A stretch of DNA of 13,648 nucleotides from DATCLA01 sp036564195. Its GTDB lineage: Bacteria > Bacillota > UBA4882 > UBA8346. The stretch lies in the NCBI GenBank assembly GCA_036564195.1, contig DATCLA010000158.1, forward strand, positions 1 to 13,648, in the 5' to 3' direction. A model generated the notes under the pieces. It was given only the letters and a program-made list of their open reading frames with translations. It had not been told where the DNA came from and did no database searches. Position numbers and translations under genes: made by a program. Shown here one piece after another: positions 7,095 to 13,648 of this stretch; position 1 is the stretch's first letter, and every line of letters starts with the position of its first letter.

Positions 7095-7123
7095 TTGACA
7101 AGATATTCCATCTAAGTTATACT
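7095..7123 (+). promoter_or_regulatory. Sigma-A promoter of the phosphorylase gene
   Basis: TTGACA (7095-7100) is a perfect -35 box, followed by a 17-base spacer and TATACT (7118-7123), five of six -10 bases. The expected start of transcription is near 7130, inside operator O2, giving a short leader of about 30 bases before the ribosome site. The strong basal promoter makes repression the likely mode of control. Confidence 0.85.
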
Positions 7124-7137
7124 GACATCGGTGACAT
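7122..7137 (+). promoter_or_regulatory. Operator-like site O2 overlapping the phosphorylase transcription start
   Basis: CTGACATCGGTGACAT overlaps the last two bases of the -10 box and the expected start point. It is an imperfect palindrome around CG and shares TGACATCGGT and the trailing CATAAA with O1. A bound LacI-family protein here would block the promoter. It also fits the cre pattern with a single mismatch (C for A at position 4), so CcpA could bind instead of, or besides, the local regulator. Confidence 0.65.
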
Positions 7138-7161
7138 AAAATCTTTAAAGGGGTGGGTATG

Positions 7162-9585
7162 ATGAAATTTGGGTATTATGATGATTTAAATAAAGAATAT
7201 GTAATTACCACGCCGCAGACTCCGCATCCCTGGATTAACTACCTGGGAACTCAGGGTTTTTATGGTTTAATTTCCAATACTGCCGGGGGATACTGCTTTT
7301 ATAAAGACGCGCGTCTGCGTAGGCTAACCAGGTATAGGTATAATAATGTTCCCTTAGACCAGAACGGGCGTTATTTTTATATTTGCGACGGCGCTACCGT
7401 CTGGTCGCCGGGTTGGCAGCCGGTCCAAACCCAACTGGACGCATACGAATGCCGCCATGGACTAGGTTATACCCGGATTATGGGGGTAAAAGACGGAATT
7501 AAAGCGGATGTGCTGTTTTTTGTACCCGTACGGGAAAATTGCGAAATTCACCGGTTATTACTTAAAAATGAAGGACAAACCGTCAAGAGGATTAAATTAT
7601 TTTCATTTATTGAGTTTTGTCTTTGGAATGCGTACGATGATATGACTAATTTTCAACGTAATTTGAACACTGCTGAAGTTGAAGTGGAAGCAGGAGTGAT
7701 TTATCACAAAACCGAGTACCGGGAACGCCGCAATCATTATGCTTTTTATTCGGTAAACCAGCCCATTGTCGGTTTTGATACCGATCGGGAAGCTTTTACC
7801 GGCAAATACGGTAGTTTTCAAAATCCCCAGGCGGTTATAGAAGGCCGGGCCCGTAACTCGTTAGCGGACGGCTGGTCGCCGGTTGCCTCCCATTTTTTAG
7901 AACTTAACCTAGAACCGGGAGACGCTAAAGAAGTCATTTTTATTCTGGGTTATGTCGAGAATGAACCGGAAGCCAAATGGCTGTCGGACGGCAGGATTAA
8001 TAAAACACAAGCCCAAAATATGATCAATCGCTATGCAACCGGGGCAGCGGTGGAACAGGCACTGGCAGAACTCAAAGCTTACTGGGACGGAATTTTATCA
8101 GTTTATAAAGTAACAAGCAGCGACGAAAAACTCAACCGGATGGTAAATATCTGGAATCCTTATCAATGTATGGTTACCTTCAACCTCTCCCGCAGTGCTT
8201 CCTATTTTGAGTCCGGAATCGGTCGAGGGATCGGTTTTCGCGACTCCAATCAGGATATCCTCGGATTTGTAGCCATGGTTCCCGAACGGGCTAAAGAGCG
8301 GATTTTAGACCTGGCTGCCACTCAAAAAACCGACGGCAGCGCTTATCATCAGTTTCAGCCCTTAACTAAACAGGGTAATTCCGAGATCGGTAGCGGTTTT
8401 AATGACGATCCGCTGTGGCTGATCTATTCGGTCTGCGCTTATCTTAAGGAGACCGGTGATTTCGCAATCTTAAATGAACCGGTACCATTTGACAACAATC
8501 CGGCTACCGCCGCACCGTTAATGGAACATTTGCGCCGTTCGATCGGTTATACCCGTAATCATCTGGGCCCCCACGGCTTACCGCTAATCGGTCGGGCGGA
8601 CTGGAATGACTGTCTCAATCTGAACTGTTATTCCGAAACCCCGGATGAATCGTTTCAGACCTGTACCAATAAGGACGGTAAAACGGCTGAATCAGTATTT
8701 ATCGCCGGAATGCTGGTCCACATTGGGCCCGAATATGCGCAGCTCTGTCAGAGGTTGGGATTGGCTGAGGAGGCCCAACAGACTCTGGAATTAGTGGAAC
8801 GGGTCAAGGAAGCGGTTTTGCAAGCCGGTTATGACGGGGAATGGTTCCTCCGTGCTTATGACGACCGTGGGCAGAAAGTAGGCAGCCATGAGAACGCGGA
8901 GGGGAAAATCTTCATTGAACCGCAGGGAATCTGTGTGATGGCCGGAATCGGCCTGGAAGACGGGAAAGCACTCCGGGCCTTGGATGCGGTTGCGCAATAT
9001 CTAGACACTGATCACGGGATTCGGCTGGTTCATCCGCCCTTTACAGCTTATCGCAAGGAATTGGGTGAAATTACCTCCTATCCGCCGGGATATAAAGAAA
9101 ATGCCGGAGTATTCTGCCACAATAATCCCTGGATTGTGATTGCCGAGACCAAATTAGGCCGCGGGGACCGGGCCTTTGCTTATTACCGTAAGATTGCCCC
9201 GGCCTACCGGGAAGAAATAAGCGAAGTCCACCGCCTGGAGCCTTATGTTTACGCCCAAATGATCGCCGGCTGCGATTCCCGGCGGCATGGCGAGGCTAAA
9301 AATTCCTGGCTTACCGGAGCCGCTGCCTGGAACTATGTAGCGGTAACCCAATATATTTTAGGAATTCGCCCCGAATATGACGGATTGACTGTTGACCCGT
9401 GCCTGCCTCCGGAGTTAAAGGAACTTACGGTTGAGCGAGGCTACCGAGGGGCTTTATATAAAATTAAGATTCAAAATCAAAAGACCGGGAAATTTAGCTT
9501 AACCTATAATAATCAGCCGGTAACCGGGAAAAAACTGCCGCTTGCCCCAGCCGGCACCGTTGTTGAAGTAAACTGTATTCTGTGA
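7162..9585 (+). CDS. Cellobiose phosphorylase, glycoside hydrolase family 94
   Basis: The enzyme splits cellobiose with inorganic phosphate into alpha-glucose 1-phosphate and glucose in the cytoplasm, saving ATP compared with hydrolysis. The 807-residue protein follows clostridial cellobiose phosphorylases closely along its whole length: the M-K-F-G-Y-Y-D-D-x-N-K-E-Y-V-I start, N-terminal beta-sandwich with S-N-T-A-G-G-Y-C-F-Y and C-R-H-G-L-G-Y-T, the alpha/alpha-barrel with R-A-D-W-N-D-C-L-N whose D483 is the expected general acid, the Y-P-P-G-Y-K-E-N-A-G segment at 640-650, and the S-W-L-T-G phosphate-site region with T718. GTG 7153, ATG 7159 and ATG 7162 are all possible starts; I prefer 7162 because AAAGGGGTG then sits at normal spacing and the N-terminus matches the family. 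A cellodextrin phosphorylase is less likely given the length and this close resemblance. It is divergent from the importer and followed by the LacI gene. Confidence 0.95.
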   Translation: MKFGYYDDLNKEYVITTPQTPHPWINYLGTQGFYGLISNTAGGYCFYKDARLRRLTRYRYNNVPLDQNGRYFYICDGATVWSPGWQPVQTQLDAYECRHGLGYTRIMGVKDGIKADVLFFVPVRENCEIHRLLLKNEGQTVKRIKLFSFIEFCLWNAYDDMTNFQRNLNTAEVEVEAGVIYHKTEYRERRNHYAFYSVNQPIVGFDTDREAFTGKYGSFQNPQAVIEGRARNSLADGWSPVASHFLELNLEPGDAKEVIFILGYVENEPEAKWLSDGRINKTQAQNMINRYATGAAVEQALAELKAYWDGILSVYKVTSSDEKLNRMVNIWNPYQCMVTFNLSRSASYFESGIGRGIGFRDSNQDILGFVAMVPERAKERILDLAATQKTDGSAYHQFQPLTKQGNSEIGSGFNDDPLWLIYSVCAYLKETGDFAILNEPVPFDNNPATAAPLMEHLRRSIGYTRNHLGPHGLPLIGRADWNDCLNLNCYSETPDESFQTCTNKDGKTAESVFIAGMLVHIGPEYAQLCQRLGLAEEAQQTLELVERVKEAVLQAGYDGEWFLRAYDDRGQKVGSHENAEGKIFIEPQGICVMAGIGLEDGKALRALDAVAQYLDTDHGIRLVHPPFTAYRKELGEITSYPPGYKENAGVFCHNNPWIVIAETKLGRGDRAFAYYRKIAPAYREEISEVHRLEPYVYAQMIAGCDSRRHGEAKNSWLTGAAAWNYVAVTQYILGIRPEYDGLTVDPCLPPELKELTVERGYRGALYKIKIQNQKTGKFSLTYNNQPVTGKKLPLAPAGTVVEVNCIL

Positions 9586-9633
9586 AGAAATAAATTTGAA
9601 TTTGAGGCCGGTATTTATTAAAATAAAATAAAT

Positions 9634-9674
9634 GGGAGCAAGCAAGGGCAAAATGCCATCCGCTACTGCATCCC
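9634..9674 (+). other. Imperfect hairpin in the leader of the LacI-family gene
   Basis: Paired blocks GGGA/TCCC, GCA/TGC, AGC/GCT and GGCA/TGCC nest around an AAA loop, with small bulges, just upstream of two purine-rich stretches (AAGGAG at 9681-9686 and GAAGGAA at 9693-9699). There is no T tract, so it is not a classic terminator. It may dampen read-through from the phosphorylase gene or influence translation of the regulator. No clear promoter is seen in the 120-base gap. Confidence 0.35.
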
Positions 9675-9705
9675 GGTTTGCAAGGAGCCGAAAGAAGGAA
9701 TTTAC

Positions 9706-10737
9706 ATGGCCACAATTTATGACGTTGCCAGGCTGGCCGGAGTTTCCACTAAAACAGTTTCACGGGTCTTAAATGAAGAACCGTTGGTAGCCGAAGAGAC
9801 CAAACGCAAGGTCAAGGAGGTAATCGCGGAACTGGATTACTACCCCAATGCTATGGCTGCCCGGTTAAAACGCCAGCGGGCCAATATTGCCGGATTCGTC
9901 GTTCCCTATGGTTCGGAGTTTGTATTTCAGGATTTGAACATGATGGAACAGTTACGCGGCGCTCACGACGTGGTGACTCAAGCCGGGTATGATCTGATTA
10001 TTTCTGCCCCGGTTAACCGGAAAGATGCGCTTCAGGAAATCCTACGGCTGGTTAAACATAAAAATGTCGATGGAGTTATTTTATATCCGGTGGCGGGAGT
10101 GGGCCGGATTATCAGCGAATTAGACGCTAAACATTTTAAATATGTAACCCTTGGTATTTATAAAGCAGACCAAAAGACCAATTTTGTCAACGTGGATGTT
10201 TCTTCAGGAGGCTACCAGGCAACTAAATACCTGTTGGGGCAGGGACATCGTTTTATCGCTATGGTTAATAAGCCGAATGCCTTTTTTAATTATTTCACCG
10301 AAGATATGTTATTGGTTGGTTATAAAACGGCCCTTGCCGAAATGAAGCTTCCGGTTAGAGAGGAACTACTCGTGGCCGGAGATTATACTGTCGAAGGTGG
10401 TTACCAGGCTTTTAAAAAGCTATGGAAGCAAAGTAAGTCCAAGCCTACCGCAGTCATTTGTGCCAGCGACCCGATGACTTACGGTGCCATTCGGGCTATT
10501 GAGGATCTGGGTTTTAAAGCCGGGAAGGATATCGAGGTGGTAGCCGGTGATAACCTACCCCTGACCCGTAAACTTTACCCCGGGATGCCGGCCTTATGCA
10601 ACCCGGCTTATGAACAAGGCCGAGCGGCGGGGAAAATGTTGCTGTCGATTATTAATCAGAAGAAAGAGATGCCCGGTATAACATTGAGGATGAAATTCAT
10701 GACCCGTAATACGGAACTGAAGGCCGGGGCCCAGTGA
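9706..10737 (+). CDS. LacI-family transcriptional regulator, likely of the cellobiose cassette
   Basis: The 343-residue protein has the LacI N-terminal helix-turn-helix (T-I-Y-D-V-A-R-L-A-G-V-S-T-K-T-V-S-R-V-L-N, residues 3-23), a hinge helix N-A-M-A-A-R-L-K at 48-55 with L54 where the family inserts a leucine into the central CG step of the operator, and a periplasmic-binding-protein-like effector domain with A-S-D-P-M-T-Y-G-A near 255 and a normal C-terminus. ATG 9706 follows GAAGGAA. It lies 120 bases after the phosphorylase and in the same direction, so it is probably cotranscribed or autoregulated. The operator-like sites O1 and O2 have the central CG expected for such a hinge. Cellobiose or a related sugar as inducer is inference. 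The length and domains look intact. Confidence 0.92.
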   Translation: MATIYDVARLAGVSTKTVSRVLNEEPLVAEETKRKVKEVIAELDYYPNAMAARLKRQRANIAGFVVPYGSEFVFQDLNMMEQLRGAHDVVTQAGYDLIISAPVNRKDALQEILRLVKHKNVDGVILYPVAGVGRIISELDAKHFKYVTLGIYKADQKTNFVNVDVSSGGYQATKYLLGQGHRFIAMVNKPNAFFNYFTEDMLLVGYKTALAEMKLPVREELLVAGDYTVEGGYQAFKKLWKQSKSKPTAVICASDPMTYGAIRAIEDLGFKAGKDIEVVAGDNLPLTRKLYPGMPALCNPAYEQGRAAGKMLLSIINQKKEMPGITLRMKFMTRNTELKAGAQ

Positions 10738-10774
10738 TCATCCTTAAGAATGATTAGGAAATTGTAAAAAAATA

Positions 10775-10803
10775 TTGACAAGTTATTTGAAAGCTGTTAA
10801 AAT
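10775..10803 (+). promoter_or_regulatory. carD promoter P1 (upstream)
   Basis: TTGACA (10775-10780), a 17-base spacer and TAAAAT (10798-10803) give a near-consensus sigma-A promoter. It starts 37 bases after the LacI gene, so carD is not dependent on read-through from the sugar cassette. Confidence 0.75.
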
Positions 10804-10810
10804 ATTTTGC

Positions 10811-10840
10811 TTGACACTGATTGACCAAAAGTATTATAAT
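10811..10840 (+). promoter_or_regulatory. carD promoter P2 (downstream), full consensus
   Basis: TTGACA (10811-10816), an 18-base spacer and TATAAT (10835-10840) match both consensus boxes fully. The start point should be near 10847, leaving a short leader with GGAGGG before ATG 10870. The -35 box begins 7 bases after the -10 of P1, so a polymerase on one promoter would hinder the other. Confidence 0.85.
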
Positions 10841-10869
10841 CTAACCATAATACTTTTTGGAGGGTAATA

Positions 10870-11346
10870 ATGTTCAACATCGGTGATAAAGTAGTATATC
10901 CGATGCATGGAGCCGGTATTATCGAAAGCATCGAAGAGCAGGAGATTGCGGGTGAAAAGCAACGGTACTACATCATCAAGTTACCGATGGGCGATATGAG
11001 GGCAATGGTGCCGCTTTCGAAAGAATCGGAAATCGGATTGCGGCAAGTAGTAGATGAATCGGAAGTATTGAAAGTTTTCGAAGTTCTCAAATCCGATATT
11101 ACCAAAATGTCGACAAACTGGAACCACCGCTATCGCGAAAATATGGAGAAGATCAAAAGCGGCAGTATTTTTGAAATTGCCGAAGTCGTTCGTAATCTGG
11201 CAGTGCGTGACCGGCAAAAAGGGTTGTCTACCGGAGAGAAAAAGATGTATGAGAATGCCCGCCGGATTCTACTCAGCGAATTAGTTTTAGCTAAAAACGT
11301 CACTGAAAATCAGATGGTGCAAATTTTAGATGATTATTTAAATTAA
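10870..11346 (+). CDS. carD: CarD/CdnL-family RNA polymerase-binding transcription factor
   Basis: CarD-type proteins bind the beta subunit of RNA polymerase and upstream promoter DNA and stabilise open complexes, often at rRNA and other strong promoters. The 158-residue protein opens with the typical F-N-I-G-D-K-V-V-Y-P-M-H-G-A-G-I-I, forming the Tudor-like polymerase-interaction domain (about 1-60, ending near P-L-S), followed by a helical DNA-binding domain that includes W104-N-H-R-Y-R-E-N and L-S-x-G-E-K-K-M-Y-E-N-A-R. Length is standard for the short CdnL class without extra AT-hook tails. The start ATG follows GGAGGG at 5 bases. It has its own tandem promoters and its own terminator, so it appears to be a single-gene unit between the sugar cassette and the yacL-ispDF group. 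Confidence 0.95.
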   Translation: MFNIGDKVVYPMHGAGIIESIEEQEIAGEKQRYYIIKLPMGDMRAMVPLSKESEIGLRQVVDESEVLKVFEVLKSDITKMSTNWNHRYRENMEKIKSGSIFEIAEVVRNLAVRDRQKGLSTGEKKMYENARRILLSELVLAKNVTENQMVQILDDYLN

Positions 11347-11382
11347 AAGGACAATTATTGCATAGTTACGAATGGGCGGATT

Positions 11383-11409
11383 AAACACGGAATTAACCGT
11401 GTTTTTTTT
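11383..11409 (+). terminator. Rho-independent terminator after carD
   Basis: AAACACGG (11383-11390) pairs with CCGTGTTT (11397-11404) around a 6-base loop and continues into an uninterrupted T run to 11409. It separates carD from the next gene. Confidence 0.88.
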
Positions 11410-11505
11410 ATGTAAAAAAGAGAAATGTCAAGTTCTGGTATAGTGGATAATCTTTGCATAGCATGTCAATACTAATTTCATACCAGAGAAAGGGGGTGTT
11501 ATAAA

Positions 11506-12567
11506 ATGAAACGCAGTTGGAACAGAGTGGTCTTATCAATGCTGGCTTTTGGAATGACAGTGCTGGCGTTAGTGGAATTAATGGCACCTGCCCCGCTTGA
11601 TTTGTTTTTCCGGGTTTCTGCCGGGTGTCTGGGCGGCTTAACGGGTTGGCTGTGGCAAAGATATCTCCTCATTAGGTTGGCGGATAATTTGAGAAAAATT
11701 CCCAGTCACGAAATTTTACTGCGGGGATTAAGTTTGTTGTTCGGTCTGTTAGTGGTAGTCCTTTTTTCTGTCATATTCAAGCCTTGCTTAGACTTGTTAT
11801 CCTTCCGGGAAAAACTCGGCCTGGAATTGGTATTGCTACTGCTGACAACCTGGGTTTCGTGGTTTATCGTTGCCGCTAAGTCCAAAGAGTTGAGCGTCTT
11901 ATTTACCGGCTGGGCCCGGCCGGCCAATACTAAACCTCAGGTCCGGGATTCGCAACTTAAAATCTTAGATACCAGTGCGATCATTGACGGAAGAATTGCT
12001 GACCTTAGTAAAACCGGTTTTTTAGAAGGCATACTGGTGATACCGGGATTTGTTCTGAGTGAACTGCAAAAAATAGCGGACTCGGCTGACCCGTTACGTC
12101 GTAACCGCGGCCGCCGGGGGTTGGACCTGTTAAACCAGATGCAAAAAGAGAGCGGCGTAACCTTGCGGATTTTCGATCGGGATTATGAGGAGTTAACTGA
12201 AGTAGATACCAAACTGCTGAAACTGGCCCGCGAAATGGAGGCTAAAGTAATAACCAATGATTTTAACCTAAACAAAGTGGCGGAATTATACGGGGTCCAG
12301 GTTCTGAATATCAACGATCTGTCCAACGCCATTAAACCAGTGGTTTTACCGGGAGAAGAGATGTCCGTACATATTTTACGAGATGGTAAGGAACATGGGC
12401 AGGGCATTGGTTACCTTGATGACGGAACCATGATCGTGGTCGAAGGCGGAAAAAGTTATATCGGTTTAGATATTGAAATTCTCGTCACCAGTGTTTTGCA
12501 GACTTCCGCCGGCCGGATGATCTTCGCTAAGCCCAAAGAGTATTTCTATTCGAAAGTAACTTCCTGA
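11506..12567 (+). CDS. yacL: Membrane-anchored PIN/TRAM domain protein, YacL type
   Basis: The 353-residue protein has about four N-terminal membrane helices (roughly 8-26, 33-52, 70-92, 104-123), then a PIN-type nuclease domain and a C-terminal TRAM domain (about 285-345) expected to bind RNA. Acidic residues of the PIN active site are in place: D155 in L-D-T-S, D161 in I-D-G-R, E186 in L-S-E-L, D234 in E-V-D-T-K and D252 in T-N-D-F-N. The family is conserved in Firmicutes next to disA/carD and ispD; ribonuclease activity is expected from the domain but its target is not established to my knowledge. ATG 11506 follows AAAGGGGGTG. The 159-base gap before it (11347-11505) contains the carD terminator and no clear promoter; a weak pair ATGTCA/TAATCT at 11425-11453 is the best candidate. 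Confidence 0.92.
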   Translation: MKRSWNRVVLSMLAFGMTVLALVELMAPAPLDLFFRVSAGCLGGLTGWLWQRYLLIRLADNLRKIPSHEILLRGLSLLFGLLVVVLFSVIFKPCLDLLSFREKLGLELVLLLLTTWVSWFIVAAKSKELSVLFTGWARPANTKPQVRDSQLKILDTSAIIDGRIADLSKTGFLEGILVIPGFVLSELQKIADSADPLRRNRGRRGLDLLNQMQKESGVTLRIFDRDYEELTEVDTKLLKLAREMEAKVITNDFNLNKVAELYGVQVLNINDLSNAIKPVVLPGEEMSVHILRDGKEHGQGIGYLDDGTMIVVEGGKSYIGLDIEILVTSVLQTSAGRMIFAKPKEYFYSKVTS

Positions 12568-12611
12568 CTTAGTTATAATAATTATAAATTAACCCAATCA
12601 AGTACTTACAG

Positions 12612-12643
12612 GCGCCTTTTTGGTTTGGCGCTTTTTTCTTTTT
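12612..12643 (+). terminator. Rho-independent terminator after the PIN/TRAM gene
   Basis: GCGCC (12612-12616) pairs with GGCGC (12627-12631) around a 10-base loop, followed by T6-C-T5. The stem is short but GC-only. It lies about 45 bases after the stop and 55 before ispD, so ispD probably has its own promoter or relies on partial read-through; I cannot point to a convincing one. Confidence 0.75.
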
Positions 12644-12698
12644 AAAGCGGCAGGACTAATTCGTTAACTATGGAAATGTGTTAAAGGTGATTAAAGCA

Positions 12699-13445
12699 AT
12701 GAGTCAAAGAGTAGAAAAGGTGGTTGCCATGATCCTGGCGGCCGGAGCCGGGAAACGAATGAACGCCGGTATAAATAAAGTCTGGCTGTTGCTGGATGGC
12801 CAACCTCTGTTTGGACATACTTTAGAAGTATTCCTAAAGTCCAGTCTGATTCATCGGGTACTGCTAGTAGTCAATCCCGACGAATTGCCGCAATTCGAAC
12901 GCTATCTGGCCGACTATTGCCAATCCACTCAGGTGCCGGTGGATCTGGTCGCTGGAGGAGCCGAACGGCAGGATTCGGTGGCTAACGGCTTGCAGTATTT
13001 GCGCAGTAAGTTCTCAGATAAGGCCGGTTATCAATTGGTAGCTGTCCACGATGCCGCCCGGGCTTTATTAACCGCTGACTTATTAGCTACGGCTGTGGCA
13101 GCCGGGCAGGAGTACCGTGCCGCCGCGCTGGGAGTTCCGGTTAAAGATACGATTAAACAGGTGGGAGCGGACGGTCTGGTAGTAGCAACTCCGGAGCGGG
13201 CGGCTTTATGGATGGTACAGACACCTCAGGTGTTTGACTTGGACCTGCTGGATCAGTGTTACCGGAAAGCGACAGCTGGAGGCCTTCGGTTTACCGATGA
13301 TTGCGGAGTGGTGGAATACTTTGAACATCCGGTTAAGCTCGTCAGGGGTTCCTATGAGAATTTGAAGATTACAACCCCGGAAGACTTGTTGGTGGCGGAA
13401 GCGATTTTGAGGAGGCGTAAGCATGCGGATTGGACAGGGGTTTGA
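12699..13445 (+). CDS. ispD: 2-C-methyl-D-erythritol 4-phosphate cytidylyltransferase
   Basis: IspD transfers CMP from CTP to methylerythritol 4-phosphate, giving CDP-methylerythritol, the third step of the MEP isoprenoid pathway. The 248-residue protein has the nucleotide-binding start L-A-A-G-A-G-K-R-M at 13-21 (K19) with a second lysine in N-K at 26-27, the V-H-D-A-A-R motif (H117 to R121) for metal and nucleotide, V-K-D-T-I-K, Q-T-P-Q-V-F, T-D-D and the C-terminal E-N-L-K-I-T-T-P-E-D-L. I place the start at ATG 12699, which has AAAGGTGA at a normal distance. GTG 12678 is in frame but lacks a good site, and a later ATG near 12729 would leave only three residues before the nucleotide loop. 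Its 3' end overlaps ispF by 23 bases, so the two are translationally linked. Confidence 0.96.
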   Translation: MSQRVEKVVAMILAAGAGKRMNAGINKVWLLLDGQPLFGHTLEVFLKSSLIHRVLLVVNPDELPQFERYLADYCQSTQVPVDLVAGGAERQDSVANGLQYLRSKFSDKAGYQLVAVHDAARALLTADLLATAVAAGQEYRAAALGVPVKDTIKQVGADGLVVATPERAALWMVQTPQVFDLDLLDQCYRKATAGGLRFTDDCGVVEYFEHPVKLVRGSYENLKITTPEDLLVAEAILRRRKHADWTGV

Positions 13446-13648
13446 TGTGCACCGGCTCGTCGCCGGCAGAAGGCTAATCCTGGGAGGAGTGGCCATTCCC
13501 TTTGAGAAGGGATTATTGGGGCATTCGGATGCCGACGTTTTAGTGCATGCGGTGATGGATGCTTTGTTAGGGGCGATTGGCGCCGGGGATATCGGCAGGC
13601 ATTTTCCGGATCAGGACCCGCAATATCAGGATGCCGACAGTCTGGAAC
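13423..13648 (+). CDS. ispF: 2-C-methyl-D-erythritol 2,4-cyclodiphosphate synthase, 3' end missing
   Basis: IspF cyclises CDP-methylerythritol 2-phosphate with loss of CMP. The first 75 residues are visible before the window ends. They begin M-R-I-G-Q-G-F-D-V-H, with the zinc ligands D8, H10 and H42 and the H34-S35-D36-A37-D38 active-site loop, then G-D-I-G-R-H-F-P-D. ATG 13423 lies inside the end of ispD and follows GGAGG at 13411-13415. The enzyme between IspD and IspF in the pathway (IspE) is not encoded here, which is usual. The frame runs on past the window. Confidence 0.97.
   Translation, partial: MRIGQGFDVHRLVAGRRLILGGVAIPFEKGLLGHSDADVLVHAVMDALLGAIGAGDIGRHFPDQDPQYQDADSLE

Noticed and set aside
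9494..9715. Minus-strand open frame across the phosphorylase-LacI gap
   Set aside because: It overlaps the ends of two solid genes and shows no recognisable domain.
10737..10754. Near-palindrome ATCATCCTTAAGAATGAT after the LacI gene as a terminator
   Set aside because: It has almost no loop space and no following T run, so it does not support a rho-independent terminator. Kept only as a possible weak structure.

Overview
This is a chromosomal stretch of a Bacillota-type (Firmicutes) bacterium of moderate G+C. The clearest marker is gene order: radA, disA, carD, a YacL-type PIN/TRAM protein, ispD and ispF form a housekeeping neighbourhood well known from Clostridia and Bacilli. Shine-Dalgarno sites are strong and promoters are close to the sigma-A consensus, which fits. 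The sugar-binding protein has an ordinary cleavable signal peptide and no lipobox. This hints at a diderm or unusual Firmicutes lineage (Hydrogenispora/Limnochordia-like is a guess); the exact taxon cannot be read from the window.

Layout. Positions 1-3018 (+) hold the 3' part of a DedA membrane protein, then radA and disA. Positions 3242-6778 (-) hold a carbohydrate ABC importer of the CUT1 class, transcribed leftwards as LplB-like permease, YtcP-like permease and DUF3502-type solute-binding protein, with no ATPase. Positions 6779-7161 are a divergent control region. Positions 7162-10737 (+) hold a GH94 cellobiose phosphorylase and a LacI-family regulator. Positions 10775-13648 (+) return to housekeeping genes: carD behind two tandem consensus promoters, the PIN/TRAM membrane protein, ispD, and the start of ispF, cut by the window end.

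How it works together. The importer probably brings in cellobiose or a short beta-glucoside. The phosphorylase splits cellobiose with phosphate to glucose 1-phosphate and glucose. The LacI protein probably controls both arms through two operator-like sites that share the ten bases TGACATCGGT, one on each side of the divergent region. These sites also resemble CcpA cre boxes. The cassette sits inside the otherwise conserved disA-carD interval, which suggests insertion of a catabolic module into a housekeeping block.

I see no tRNA, rRNA, CRISPR array, transposase or integrase, and no clearly undescribed multi-gene system. The most interesting material is regulatory: the paired operators, phased repeats upstream of the phosphorylase promoter, the long structured leader of the importer operon, and the doubled carD promoter.
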